NCBI GenBank assembly: GCA_015680685.1
Contig: MNCI01038330.1
Location: 1 to 64,000, forward strand
Source of the DNA: Gnetum montanum
Lineage: Eukaryota; Streptophyta; Gnetopsida; Gnetales; Gnetaceae
DNA length: 64,000 bases
Direction of reading: 5' to 3'
Shown: piece after piece, positions 22,331 to 32,955 of the stretch
Position numbering within the stretch: position 1 is the first letter of the stretch
Layout: each line of letters starts with the position of its first letter
Position numbers and translations under genes: made by a program
Notes under the pieces: model-generated
Told to the model about the DNA's origin: nothing
Databases searched by the model: none
Seen by the model: only the letters and a program-made list of their open reading frames with translations

Positions 22331-23520
22331 GCTTAAAGGAATCGACCTGAGAAGCATCGACAAAGAAGTGCAAAACACCACAAGCAACTTGATAGAGACA
22401 TTGTCCTGTGCCACTTGGCTAAACATTATCGTACCATGTTCAGTAGTACATAGGATTGGGGAAGTGAAATTTTTATTTGATAGGGAAATAGAAACTGTAG
22501 GATTGGTAACCAATGAAGGGCTCGTGCGTGGCGAAGAGGATGTCTGGGTATGTGTGAGGGTCATGCTTATCTTCTTGGGATCAAAGCATGATGTGTACGT
22601 CCTTTGGCGGTACAAGACTCTTTCTTGGTGTTTAAGAGATCTTGTTGGCAAAACCAAAGCCATGTGATGATGTGTTACATCCTTTGGAGGAACAAGGCCC
22701 TTGTTTAGTGTTGAGGGGAAACCTGTTGGTAGAGAGCCAAAGCCATGCAATGGGATATTTCTTGATTGTATTAGACATGAGTGTTTACTTTCGAGGCAAT
22801 TGAGCATTTTTTTTGGCACATGCTCAAATGCCATGTTGTGGGTCGCAATCGCCTAAGAGTGGCATAGCATGCAACAGTATGTTCAATGTTTTGGGTTGTA
22901 TTGGGTGTGTTCGGGATGTAACCAAGTAGGAGATGCTGAGAGATAGGTGGGACATGTAACGGGAGATGTACTAGTGAATAGCTTGATTTAGTCTTGCCAC
23001 GTGTGTTGTGAACAACGTCTCACCTTGCTGCTTATGATGGAGTGCATTCTTGTACAAACACCTCTGAGTGTCATCCTACAAACACAACTGCAAGAAGATA
23101 AGAAAACCATGAGTGAGTAAGCAAGCTTGGACTTAAAATGCTACTGATGAAACGAAGGCACCGGATGAGATTTCAGGCACTGTATATGAATGGCAACAAT
23201 GTTTGTAGGATCGACTGATGGCGAGCGATGCAACAACTCTAATAATGTTGGGATGCATCCACAGATCGAGATACCAAAGAGAAAATTGCTAGTTTATAGT
23301 CGTAGCTGACTATTATAGGTTAGTTTTATGTCATGACCCATTGGACATTTTTCATTTAGCGTCATGGCAGACGGTACATTGCCAATTTCTAGTCTTGGTG
23401 GACCATGAAGAGGCAAACTAGTTTATAGTCTTAGCGGACTCTAGTGAATATGACTGTGGCAGTTTACTGTCACACCAGACGGGTGCTAGTTTATTGTCTT
23501 TGCAGACATTCTATGGTACC
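22331..23520 (-). other. 3' untranslated region of element B
   Basis: Between integrase and the 3' LTR. It contains a diverged dimer of about 76-80 bp (22589-22664 and 22668-22747, both ending CCAAAGCCATG). Single AGTTTA...GTC motifs at 23290-23500 look like early units of the array that follows. The ORFs at 22259-22834 (minus) and 22299-22667 (plus) overlap each other and the LTR end; I do not accept either. Confidence 0.6.
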
Positions 23521-23927
23521 AGTTTATCATCATGATTCTAGGACGAGCTGTGGTATTAGTTTATCGTTGTGATTCCAAGATGAGTTGTGGTATCAGTTTA
23601 CCGTCGTGATTCCAGGATGAGCTATGGTATCAGTTTATCATCATGATTCCAGGACGAGTTGTGGTATCAGTTTACCGTTGTGATTCCAGGACGAGCTGTG
23701 GTATCAGTTTACCATTGTGATTCCAGGACGAGCTATGGTATTAGTTTACCATCGTGATTCCTGGATGCGCTGTGGTATTAGTTTATCGTTGTGATTCCAG
23801 GATGAGCTGTGGTATTAGTTTACCGTCGTGATTCAAGGACAAGCTGTGGTATCAGTTTACCATTATGATTCCAGGATGAGCTGTGGTATCAGTTTATCAT
23901 TGTGATTCTAGGACGAGCTTGTACCTG
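23521..23927. repeat. 37-bp tandem array, eleven units
   Basis: Eleven units of exactly 37 bp, each starting AGTTTA and containing GTGATTCCAGGA or a close variant, run without spacers. Units differ by a few transitions. The array ends about 15 bp before the last recognisable integrase codons. Confidence 0.95.
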
Positions 23928-23939
23928 AGCCTACACTCA

Positions 23940-25085
23940 AATGTGGAATAGTTTCAAGAACAAGTGATTGGTTATATTTGCAATCTCATTTCCTTCCATA
24001 TCAGCCAACTTGAATGCTCCGTTGTGATATGCTTTGGTGACCAAGTAAGGCCCTTCCCAGTTGGATGAGAATTTTTCCAGGTGTTCCCGAATGGCTTTAA
24101 GTACAAGATCACCTTCCTTGATAGGGCGCTTATGAACATCATGTCGATGGCGTTGTCGTTGTCATTTTTGGTACCATTCAATCTGATCGAGTGCACATAT
24201 GTGTTCCTCCTCCACCGAGTCCAAGTCAATGATGCGTAGGTCATTGTTTTGCCTTTCATCGAGGATTCCAGAAAGTGTGATCCTTAAAGATGGTACCTGT
24301 AATTCCAAAGGTAGAATAGCTTCTGATCCATAAACAAGACTATATGGCATTTTACCTGTTGAAGTCAGATGCGTAGTACGATAAGTCGAAAGTGCGTATA
24401 CCAGTTGCTCGTGCCATCTTTTCTTGCTTTGGGTAAGCATCCTTTTAAGTACTGTAATGATGGTTTTATTTCTGGCCTGTACTTGCCCATTGCTCCGAGG
24501 GTAGTAAGGGGATGAAAATGAGTTTTTGATCCATAGACTTTCATAGAAATTTTTGGTTTCAGCACTGCTAAATTGTGGTCCGTTATCAGTGATGATGGTC
24601 ATGGGTATGCCAAAACGAGTCACAATGTTTTCAAGAATGAAGTTGCATATGTGTTTTGATGTGGTTTTTCAAAGGGGAATAGCTTCTACCCACTTTTTGA
24701 AATACTCTATTGCGGTTATGATGAAGCTATGCCATATAGAAGATGAGGGTGTTATTGGCCCGATAAGGTCCAACCCCCAATTTTGAAAGAGCCATGTGAT
24801 TTGTGCTATATGCAACTCATTTGGTGGGACATGGATCAGATTACTATGTTTTTGATAGACACTACATGTTTTAGCCTTGGAGAGACAATCATACTCGATG
24901 TGTGGCCAATAATAGCCTAAGCGTCTTATTTTTGTTGCCATTGCTTTAGGTGTTATGTGTCCTCCACATAGTTCATCATGTACTTGCACGATGATGGTTT
25001 GGGCATCAGCGCTACTAACGCATGTTAGCAGTATGCCTTCGTAGGATCGACGACACAATGTGTCCTCTACCAGGGCATATTGTTG
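23940..25085 (-). pseudogene. Integrase, element B
   Basis: The N-terminal zinc region has H...GGH and C...C-like residues (VHDELCGGHITPKA, then SKAKTCSVYQ, where the second Cys has become Tyr). The core has GLDLIGPI and IITDNGPQF with both catalytic Asp. The expected catalytic Glu in NGQVEA reads CAG, Gln, at 24477-24479. C-terminal blocks GDLVLKAI and FSSNWEGPYLV are present. Stops or frame changes separate the segments 25058-24669 and 24623-23972. Confidence 0.85.
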
Positions 25086-25329
25086 AGAATGCTTTCATAC
25101 TATGTCTTTTTGTGCATTTGTTAGATGTCGTGGTGTTTCACCATGTAGAAGGTACTCTTTTATGTCGTCATACCATTCTACCACGTGTGTTGTACTAACG
25201 GATGCAATTGGTAATGTATCGAGAGTATCGGTTATGGGTTCAGCACAACTGATTATGGAGCTTGACAACATATGAAACATGTTAGGTGATATATTTAGTG
25301 CTAGCATGGCCAGCGCGTCTGCAATGGTA

Positions 25330-25778
25330 TTGTTGTTTCAGGAGACATGATGCACATCCATGTTTTCGAATTACCTCATTAAGTGTTTGGCTAAGTCACA
25401 ATATGATTGTAAATGCTGCGTTTTGCATGTATAAATATCTGTGACTTGGTTCAAAACCAGTTGTGAGTCTCCCTTGACCACTAGTCATGTGATGTCTGAA
25501 GCTAGTGCTGCCATGAGACCTCTTAGGATACCTTTATGCTCTGCTATGTTGTTGGTATAGTGAAAGTCGAAATGATAAGAAAAAGGTTGGATCTCCCTGG
25601 AGGTATAGGTGATGACGGTGGCAGCACTTCCCCCTCGGGAGGTGGATGCTTCATCATAGTTCAAAACAACATTGTAGTCATTGGGTACTATGTCTATTGC
25701 ACTCACATTTTCATCAGGAAACTCTGGCTCTATCATTGCTTGATCATGCGTTGGTGACATAGTCATTTGATTCACTAT
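25330..25778 (-). pseudogene. Archaeal-type RNase H (second RNase H), element B
   Basis: Order of blocks: VVLNYDEASTSRGGSAATVI (Asp of the first motif kept), NNIAEHKGILRGLMAAL (Glu kept), LVVKGDSQLVLNQV (Asp kept) and a C-terminal NNNTIADALAMLAL. Two or more stops interrupt it. Tat elements carry this domain besides the usual gypsy RNase H; here it lies after it, between RNase H and integrase. Confidence 0.75.
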
Positions 25779-25779
25779 G

Positions 25780-26215
25780 GCTTAACCCTTAACTGATGAT
25801 TTTGCTATGTAGTGTAGGTCAAACTCAGCTATCATATCTTTCCAACGGGCTATTCTACTTGACTCATAAATGTTTCCTGTGATGGCTTTGAGCACATTAT
25901 CCTTGCAGATTATATTAACTTGGTTATGGAAGAGGTAATGTCTCCATTTCTTTAAAGAAAATACCAGGGCTAAACATGACCTCTCCACCTTGTTATACTT
26001 CTTCTCATGGGCTACTAATGCATGGATTTAGTAGTAGACAGGGACTTCAGTTCCATCATCTTGTTTTTGGCAAAGCATGGACATGATTGATGAGTCCGAA
26101 GTGGCAAGGTAGATGTAAAAGGGTTTGTCATTTTGAGGTGGATAAACTGTGGGTAGTTGGAAAAGTGTTGTTTTAATATTGTCAAATGCTTCTTGGCACT
26201 GTGGAGTTCATTCAA
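25780..26215 (-). pseudogene. Gypsy RNase H domain, element B
   Basis: A short connection carries CQEAFDNIK and LSNYPQF. RNase H-like text follows: PFYIYLATSD, then HEKKYNKVERSCLALVFSLK, then HYLFHNQVNIICKDN. The first catalytic Asp position is preserved only in part (YIYLATSD) and the motif usually written HTDH reads ICKD. At least two stops. In the family it removes the RNA strand during reverse transcription. Confidence 0.75.
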
Positions 26216-27145
26216 AATGGAGGTTCTTGCGTAGCAAGTGGTTCATAGGTTTCAACTTGTCTGTTAGTTTTTCTATGAAACGTCTGATGAACTGTAATTT
26301 ACCTTGTAGACCTCGAAGTTCGATAAGGTTTCTAGGTGGTTTTAAATTTGTTATGGCCTTAACTTTATTAGGGTCTACTTGTATCCCTGCTTCTGAGGCT
26401 ATGAATCCAAGAATTTTTTCTGTTTTGACTCCGAAGACACATTTCTTTGGGTTAAGCCTCAGCTCATATTTTAAACAATGTTTTAGTACTAGGTTAAGAT
26501 CTTGTACGTGTTGTTCTGATGTCTTTGATTTAACCACGATATCATCCACGTAGTTGTTGAGTGAGTGTAGCATGTAATCGCAAAAAATAAATGTCATTGT
26601 CCTTTGATATGTGGCCCCAGTGTTCTTGAGACCGAAGGGCATCATTGTGTAACAAAAGGTTCCCCATGGTGTCATGAAGGTAGTCCAGAGCTGATGCTCT
26701 GGATTAATGCGTAGCTGGTTGTATCCTAAAAAGCCATCCATAAAAGATAACAAGGCATGCCTAGTGGTTGAGTCAACAAGTTGATCTATGCTGGGTAGGG
26801 GAAAATCATCTTTTATGGTTGCAACGTTGAGATCCCGGAAGTCAATGCATAAATGAATGCTTCTGTTCATTTTAGGGACAATGACCATGTTGGATACCCA
26901 CTCAGCGTAATCAATAGCTCGAATGAAACCTGCCTGATAAAGTTTGGTTATCTCATTGCGAACTACCAATGCTACCTCAGGTTTAACCTTTCGTGCCTTT
27001 TGTTTTACTGGCCTCAATTTTGGATCAAGGATAATACTGTGCTAGAAAATTTGAGGGTCTAACCTGGGCATATCAGTGTAAGACCAATAGAATACTTTTA
27101 TGTTGTCTTGAAGCACAACTTCTATGTCTTTGGCCAGTTGAGGTT
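26208..27145 (-). pseudogene. Reverse transcriptase, element B
   Basis: The longest open segment is 269 codons (27017-26208) and holds the whole fingers/palm/thumb set: EITKLYQAGFIRAIDYAEWV, VIVPKMNRSIHLCIDFRDLN, DDFPLPSIDQLVD, FMDGFLGYNQLRI, TFMTPWGTFCY and MMPFGLKNTGATYQR. An intact YVDD box is at 26541-26552. The N-terminal part with VFYWSYTDMPRLDPQI lies upstream, separated by a stop. This is the best-kept enzyme domain in the window, although its element is defective. Confidence 0.92.
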
Positions 27146-27482
27146 ACAATAGTGTACTTAATTTTAATATTTTAATTTCACCATCAGGCATAGCGATGGG
27201 GGTTTTAGTCAACGGGTCTTTAGTGATACTATCAGCTTCTATGTCAAGATATTTTTTCATACCTTTGTAGCTATCTAGTGTTTGTTGTGTTGAGGCTATG
27301 ACTGTGTCATCCGTTGATGTATCTAAACTGATAGAATTTATGTCGATTTGTCTTGTGATCTTTCCATATGGTCCATTGATGATCAAGGGTGTGGATAAAT
27401 GCTGATAATCCATCGGGCTTCCTCCTGCAAATAAACAGAGGGCAGGATGAGCTGATAGGTGTTGTTTCATGTTCGTTGGCAA
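27144..27482 (-). pseudogene. Region upstream of RT, element B
   Basis: A 112-codon open segment (start MPTNMKQHLSAHP) leads into the RT N-terminus. It holds no known domain; Thr/Asp-rich text suggests the linker found before RT in Tat-type pol. It begins just after the 30-bp spacer repeats, so pol resumes directly beside the antisense cassette. Confidence 0.5.
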
Positions 27483-27537
27483 CGTAAATCATGTATACAT
27501 GTATGATGGTGGTTTATTGTCACACCAGGATGCATGC

Positions 27538-27697
27538 CAGTTTAAGGCCTTACTGGGCCATGTGTGGTAGTTTAGGGCCTTACCGGGATAAGTGTGGCAG
27601 TTTAGGGCCTTACCAGGCCATGTTTGGTAGTTTAAGCCCTTACTGGGCTACGTGCAGGTTGTATGTGGTAGTTTAAGGCCATACTGGGCCACGTGTG
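27538..27697. repeat. 30-bp spacer repeat, RT side of the cassette
   Basis: Units start at 27538, 27568, 27598 and 27628 (period 30) with a fifth at 27668. The core is AGTTTAAGGCCTTACTGGGC. The same family occurs beyond the other end of the cassette at 32745-32828. Confidence 0.9.
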
Positions 27698-28144
27698 ATT
27701 TGACGATGCCCAGTTGTCGTCTAATTTGCATCGGAGAGTTTGCGTCAAAACATTCAGTGTGGGTATCTGAAGTTGGTTTAGGAGGGGATTAGCATGTGGT
27801 AATGTTCATTTTGTCTTATATATCTTTTTTGTATTTTCCATTTTGAACAATTTTTAAATAAAATTAATAGAATATTCATTGAAATGAAAGGCGATGATGG
27901 CGATGGTGGGGTCAGTGCGGTGCTATATATAGCGTAAGGCTATCAATTGTTAGGAGCACCATGAACTTGAAACGAACCATGAGTGTAAACCTTAGTGTAA
28001 GCGTAGAGGCTGAAACCCCAGCGTAATCGTAGAGACTCAAATCCGAGTGTAAGTATAGAGGTTCAAACTCAGCGTAAGCATGAGTGTAGAGGATTCAGTT
28101 CGGTGTGTAGACTCAGACCCTAGGATAAACCCATCAGTTTCAGC
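27698..28144. promoter_or_regulatory. Upstream region of the antisense gene
   Basis: Between spacer repeats and the first inferred exon. It holds several GAGTGTAAGCGTAGAGG-like words (27980-28110), related to those in intron 1. If the antisense gene has its own promoter, it should be here. GGTGCTATATATAGCG at about 27920-27935 contains a TATATATA stretch about 220 bp before the inferred start. Confidence 0.4.
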
Positions 28145-31100
28145 ATGCAGGACACCAAAATGGGCAAGTTTAAGGAGGTAGAAGGCTAGGGGAGGAAAGG
28201 GCTTGACCTGACTTTCACGGAGGAAAGTGAGGCCATGTTGCAGTGTTTTCCTAGACCAAGGGTTCCATCATGGCCTAGATCGTCACACAAGTAGGCTCTA
28301 ATCTTGCCTCTATTAACTATTTTTCATCTGTACTTGTTATCTAGCGTAGACAATCTTAGCAGCGTAGATAGTTTCTCTTGTGTAAAGGGCTTGTACGCTA
28401 AGCGTAGAGGGTCTTTACAGCATGCAGCGTAGAAGATTTTAACAGTATGTAGCGTAGACGGTTTTATCAGTGTGTAGCGTAGATGGTTTTATCAGTGTGT
28501 GGCATACACGGTTTTATCAGTGTGTAGCGTAGATGGTTTTATCAGTGTGCAGCATATACGCTGAGTGTAAATAGTTTCTTTGATAGCGTATATGTCGAGT
28601 TAGGCAGCGTATACACCGAGTATAAAAAGTTTCTTTGACAGCGTATACGTCGAGTGTAAACAGTCTGTAAATTTTCGAAGTATTAGCCTACAACATGGAA
28701 TTTCATTTTTCCCATCACTGATTTATCATGACATTCTGGTTACTTGCAGGGATCCTGAACCTTTCCTCTTAGTAGTTGAGCTGGTTGGAGTACTGGCATG
28801 GTTTGGGCCACTTGAGATCGATGAACTCACCCCTGATTTGACTATTGAGAACAATGAGGCACGGTTCAGGGAAGGGACCTGTGAATTCCTCGCCTTCATC
28901 CTAGACAGGTTTAAGATGGTGGTCTGGTTACATCTGAGTGAACAAGTGGCATGGAGCATGCTTGAAGCTATGTTTCCGTGATCTTCTGATGGCATCATGG
29001 TTTTCATGGTGAATATTGATGAGGGACCACTTGTGATTTAGGATGGTCCCTCTGGCGGGCCCAGATCTACTTGCCCGTTAGCACGCATGTGGGACCTATT
29101 GCCACGAGGGCCTAACTATCTCAATAACATCTTGTTTCTAGCTATGCATGTGCACACATTATTTCAAAACCCTCCTATCACGATGTACCGGGTAGAGAGG
29201 TAAGATCATTTAGTTTGTTATTTCTATTTTTGTCATTTCGTGCTTGCCCCTGTTCTGACGACCGTTCTTTTGTAGGCACCAAGTTAACCAAGATGGGACA
29301 TGCATCAATGATGATGAGCTTGCCCTGGCTCATACTGCTCTAGAGACCTTTATGGCAGGTCCCACCCTTCGTGGAGCTGTATTAGTCTAGACGAAGGGTG
29401 ACATTGTCAATTTCCACAAACGTTTTTCCAGGGCCTTTGCATAGTGCACGGCTCATGGGTGGCTGCATGGAGATTGGTCATGCAATGGACCAGTTTTCCC
29501 TCGTGATGTTGACTTGGGTTCTAGCACCTCGAAGTCCACAACTGAAGGTTAGTGATGATATTTCCTAGATGTTTTAGTGTGTTTGTTTGGCTACTGGTGA
29601 TCATACTAATGTGATGGTTTCAAATTGTGTTTACAGTTGATATCCCTCCTAGTGGAGACCTTGTTACGAAAGGACGAACTGAGAGTACCCTATCAATGAA
29701 GTTTGGGGAGATCAGCAAGGCATAGAAATGGTTGTGTAGCAATGCCCTGCTATCTATTATCTATTTTTTGGGTGATGTCAGCCTCATGGAGTTGTTTACA
29801 ACCCCGAGCCCTGATGTGTCCATAGCTGAAATGATGGGGATTATTGATTCATTCGATAAGTCCATCTCCTACTACAACACCCATATTAAGGGTGTCAAGA
29901 TAGTTTTCCATCTTTCAGTGAATTTCTTTTCAGACTTATTTGATGTACCAGTAGATGGGTTAAATGTGGGTTTGGATAGGGCACAGAAAGAGCTTCATAT
30001 GGTGCCTGAGCTAGAAGACTAGTTGGGTGTTGTCAAGGGCTCCAAGGGATTCCCTATGCAGGGGATGTTAAAGGTTGAGGAAGTTAATGGATTTTATCCC
30101 TTGTTTTGGGTGTGGGTGTTTCCTAAATCCCTATCCCAGGTGAGGAGTCTTAGAGTGGAAGCTATGCGCATCATGCAAACCATTTTCAAAACTAGGATGC
30201 GCTATAATTTGGCTCAATTTTTATTGTTGGGCCTTCATAAGGAGAGAGTGCGATTGCGTTCAAATGTTGAGGCGTAGTCCCATTTTACATTTGCATTCTT
30301 TGCTAGCTATCTTTGTTGTTTAGCTGAGTTTCTAGTGGTTCATGCAGATAATAAATATGTCCTATAGGATCGTACTCAGTTATCTCGTTCGTGGATTAAC
30401 CATTTGTTCGAGACAGTTGAGTCACAAGATGCTCCTGAGGGGATTGATGAATCTATGTCCATCAAGATGGGAGGGTCATCTGGTACTTCAATCCACACAC
30501 GTGATAGTGTTGGGTTGGAACTAGACAATGTGCCCTATACTGCAAAGAGAGCTGAACGTGTCATCAAGGAGACCATTGGAAAAGCCAATTTGAAGCTCCC
30601 GAAGCATGAACGCTCAAAAAAGGTAGCCTCAAACGTGGAAGAGCCAAAGGTGAAGCAAATACGATTCAAAATTCTTGTTCGAGGTAAGTAAGTTTGGTGC
30701 ACTTATTACATTATCCTTTTCATCTTACTCATAATTTTCATTTTGACTGCTTACATGCAACTAATGCCTTCAGACTTTACTCGCAAAGTGAGGAGACAGG
30801 AGTTAGAGACCATTGTTGAGGAGGAGGAAGCTACAACAGACTTAATAATTGAGGAAGAATAGATGGACAAAGATTAGGTGGAAGGGACAGAAGAGTAGGG
30901 AGAAGACACCATGGAGACAGAACTGGTCGATGACTAGGGTGGTGTTGATGAAATGTTAGTAGCTTCCTTAAGGGAAGATTGGACGTAGGCGACCCCAAAA
31001 ACTCGGAAGAGGTTAGAGAAGATGGTATGTTTTCTTCTATTTTATTGTGTTGCTTTGTGAATCATTGTCTTCTATGGTTTTTTACTTTTATGTTTTTATC

Positions 31101-32375
31101 CCTTCCAGACGAAGGTAGGATAATTCCTACGATGCGGTTGGAAGTGGCCATGAAGGTGGTTCCCCCTAAGATGCCCCCTGAGGCTAGTCCACCTCGTACT
31201 TGTAGACCATTTTCTTGGACAGAGATGCCAAGTAAAATGGATTTCATGGCTGGTATCATCGATGAAATGGTCGAACATATTCAGGAAGCCCACCCTGAGA
31301 TAGGTACAAATGTTTTGAGTCTTTTGTAGCTTTAGATTTTCACACCCCTTTTTTTGTCGTCTAATGTTTAATGCTTGTTCTTTTTGTGTGCGTAGGAGCC
31401 AAGCTAAAGTGGGATCCATCTGAGACCGTTAGCATCGAAATTTTGCCTACACTACCCCTTGAAGTTGAACAAATACCAAGGCTGGTCTATGACAAGGTGG
31501 CAGAAGGTCTTGTGCACAACGCCAAATCTCTTTGGACCTATAGGCGTTCCATCGAACAATTATGGTTGCAAATCCAAGCAAAGGAAAAAGAAGTTTCCGA
31601 GCTATCAGTTGAATGCGATGATCTCAAGGCTTGCTATGAGTTTTCCTTAGCCATACTAATAGGAGATCATTCTTGGTGAACCTCTGAGATCACCTATACT
31701 AGATATTGAAATCTGCTCAATCGCCATGCGTCACTCCAGAAACTAGCAGAGCTTAAGGCCCAGGTAGACCTACTGAACCTCAAGTGCCAGGATTAGAAGG
31801 CTTTCTCTTCCAAGGTGCGTAAGTGGGGTCAAGATCAAAAGAACCACAAGCACCATCACAAGAAATCATTAAAGGAAGTATCCATAGAAAAGCGTTAGCT
31901 TGAAATGTTTGTAGAGGGTCTAGGCCTACGCTCTATGTTTGATACCTTTGCTCAAAATACAACTGTTGAGATGGAATCACCTACTAGGGTAATCACAACT
32001 ACTTCTAGGGAGGTGTCTGTGGGTGAATTCCCCTTGAAACATCCTACATGGTTAGTGGTTGACAAGGGAAAGGCCTTGGCAAACATCAATTTGGGTCTTG
32101 ATGGGACTGATTGGGCTAGTGTCTCAGAAGAGAAAATTCTCCGTCGACTAGAATTCGGTTTAGAGGGGTCCCCTATGGTAAGTATTTTGTTGCCATGAAA
32201 TTTGTTCACTAAGTCATGTTTGGGAGTTTTCTCTTTTGCTCTTGTGTTTGATTGTCTCTTTTGTATTTTATAGGGTCAAGGCGATGACGATGTTGAAGAA
32301 GCTGGCCCTAGTGGGGTAGGGACCCATGATGTTGGTGGATCTAAAGGGGACGACCCTCCCATCCTTGATGTTTAA
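28145..32375 (+). pseudogene. Antisense multi-exon gene in element B
   Basis: Inferred exons: 28145-28290, 28750-29199, 29276-29547, 29637-30683, 30774-31024, 31109-31303, 31396-32177, 32274-32375; TAA ends it. All introns are GT-AG, mostly 76-96 bp, and the phases join. The total is about 1080 codons with roughly 17 stops and one frameshift. Exon 1 is tentative. Segments: a conserved globular part (exons 2-4, for example VVHADNKYVL and YLNNILFLAMHVHTLFQNPP), an acidic Glu-rich exon 5, and a coiled-coil-like exon 7 with EMESPTRVIT and a short acidic tail ending DDPPILDV. I do not recognise the family. The gene lies between protease and RT of B but on the opposite strand. The copy at 59739-63318 confirms the structure. 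Confidence 0.8.
28291..28749 (+). repeat. Repeat-rich first intron of the antisense gene
   Basis: The donor GTAGGC and acceptor TTACTTGCAG bound it. It contains four to five 25-bp units (starts 28449, 28474, 28499, 28524, 28549) with GTAGCGTAGATGG and TTTTATCAGTGT, then GCGTATACGTCGAG-type words. The latter resemble the U3 motif of B's own LTR. The matching interval in element D (63319-64000) has the same kind of repeats. Confidence 0.7.
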
Positions 32376-32744
32376 TTTTTGCTTTGAAATTATTCTGGCT
32401 CTTATTTTTATGTGAGTCATAAATTGAATGTTTTAAGCTGTATTGAACAAATGAATAAAATCAGTTACCTCTTGTACTTGTATATCAGTACATGTGTATA
32501 TATATTTCTACATAATTTTTTTTTGTTGTGGATCTTGAGTTTAAATGTAAACATGACACGAAAATGTAAAATATTTTGGTCTATTTTTGTAGTTTAAGTG
32601 TAGTGCACAAATGTAATTGTAAGTAGGAATGTAATCATAAGCAAAGGATAATTGCGAAAATTATTTTTGACAACATGACAATGCAAGCGTAAATTTGAAC
32701 AATGAACTGGAGTTTGGGAGAAAAACAAAATATAGGTAGATGAT
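32376..32744. other. 3' flank of the antisense gene, AT-rich
   Basis: A+T-rich, with ATGAATAAAATC at about 32450 containing an AATAAA that could serve as poly(A) signal for the antisense gene about 80 bp after its stop. No other feature is seen. Confidence 0.45.
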
Positions 32745-32828
32745 CTAGTTTAAGGCCATTTCGGGCCATATGAACTAGTTTAAGGCCATTTCGGGCCACA
32801 TGCACTAGTTTAAGGCCATTTCGGGCAA
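32745..32828. repeat. 30-bp spacer repeat, protease side of the cassette
   Basis: Three units (starts 32745, 32775, 32805) of CTAGTTTAAGGCCATTTCGG. Single degenerate units (AGTTTTATGTCGTT, AGTTTAACATCATT) follow at 32900-32960 up to the protease stop. Confidence 0.9.
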
Positions 32829-32955
32829 TGCGTAAGCAAGGGAAGTTTCAAGTGACAAGGGTTGATTTCTTGGTAGACCAACCATTTCTGGTCGTGGCTA
32901 GTTTTATGTCGTTGTGGACATGATAGTTTAACATCATTCCATACTTGAATGTCGT

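Noticed and set aside
22259-22834. 191-codon minus-strand ORF as an accessory gene of B
   Set aside because: It runs through the polypurine tract into the LTR, overlaps an ORF on the other strand and has low-complexity Ser/Thr/His composition.
23521-23927. CRISPR-like regular array
   Set aside because: The 37-bp units are head-to-tail without spacers, and the setting is a plant retrotransposon.
31062-31419. Minus-strand ORFs opposite the antisense gene
   Set aside because: They are shadows of conserved plus-strand exons and are not kept in element D.
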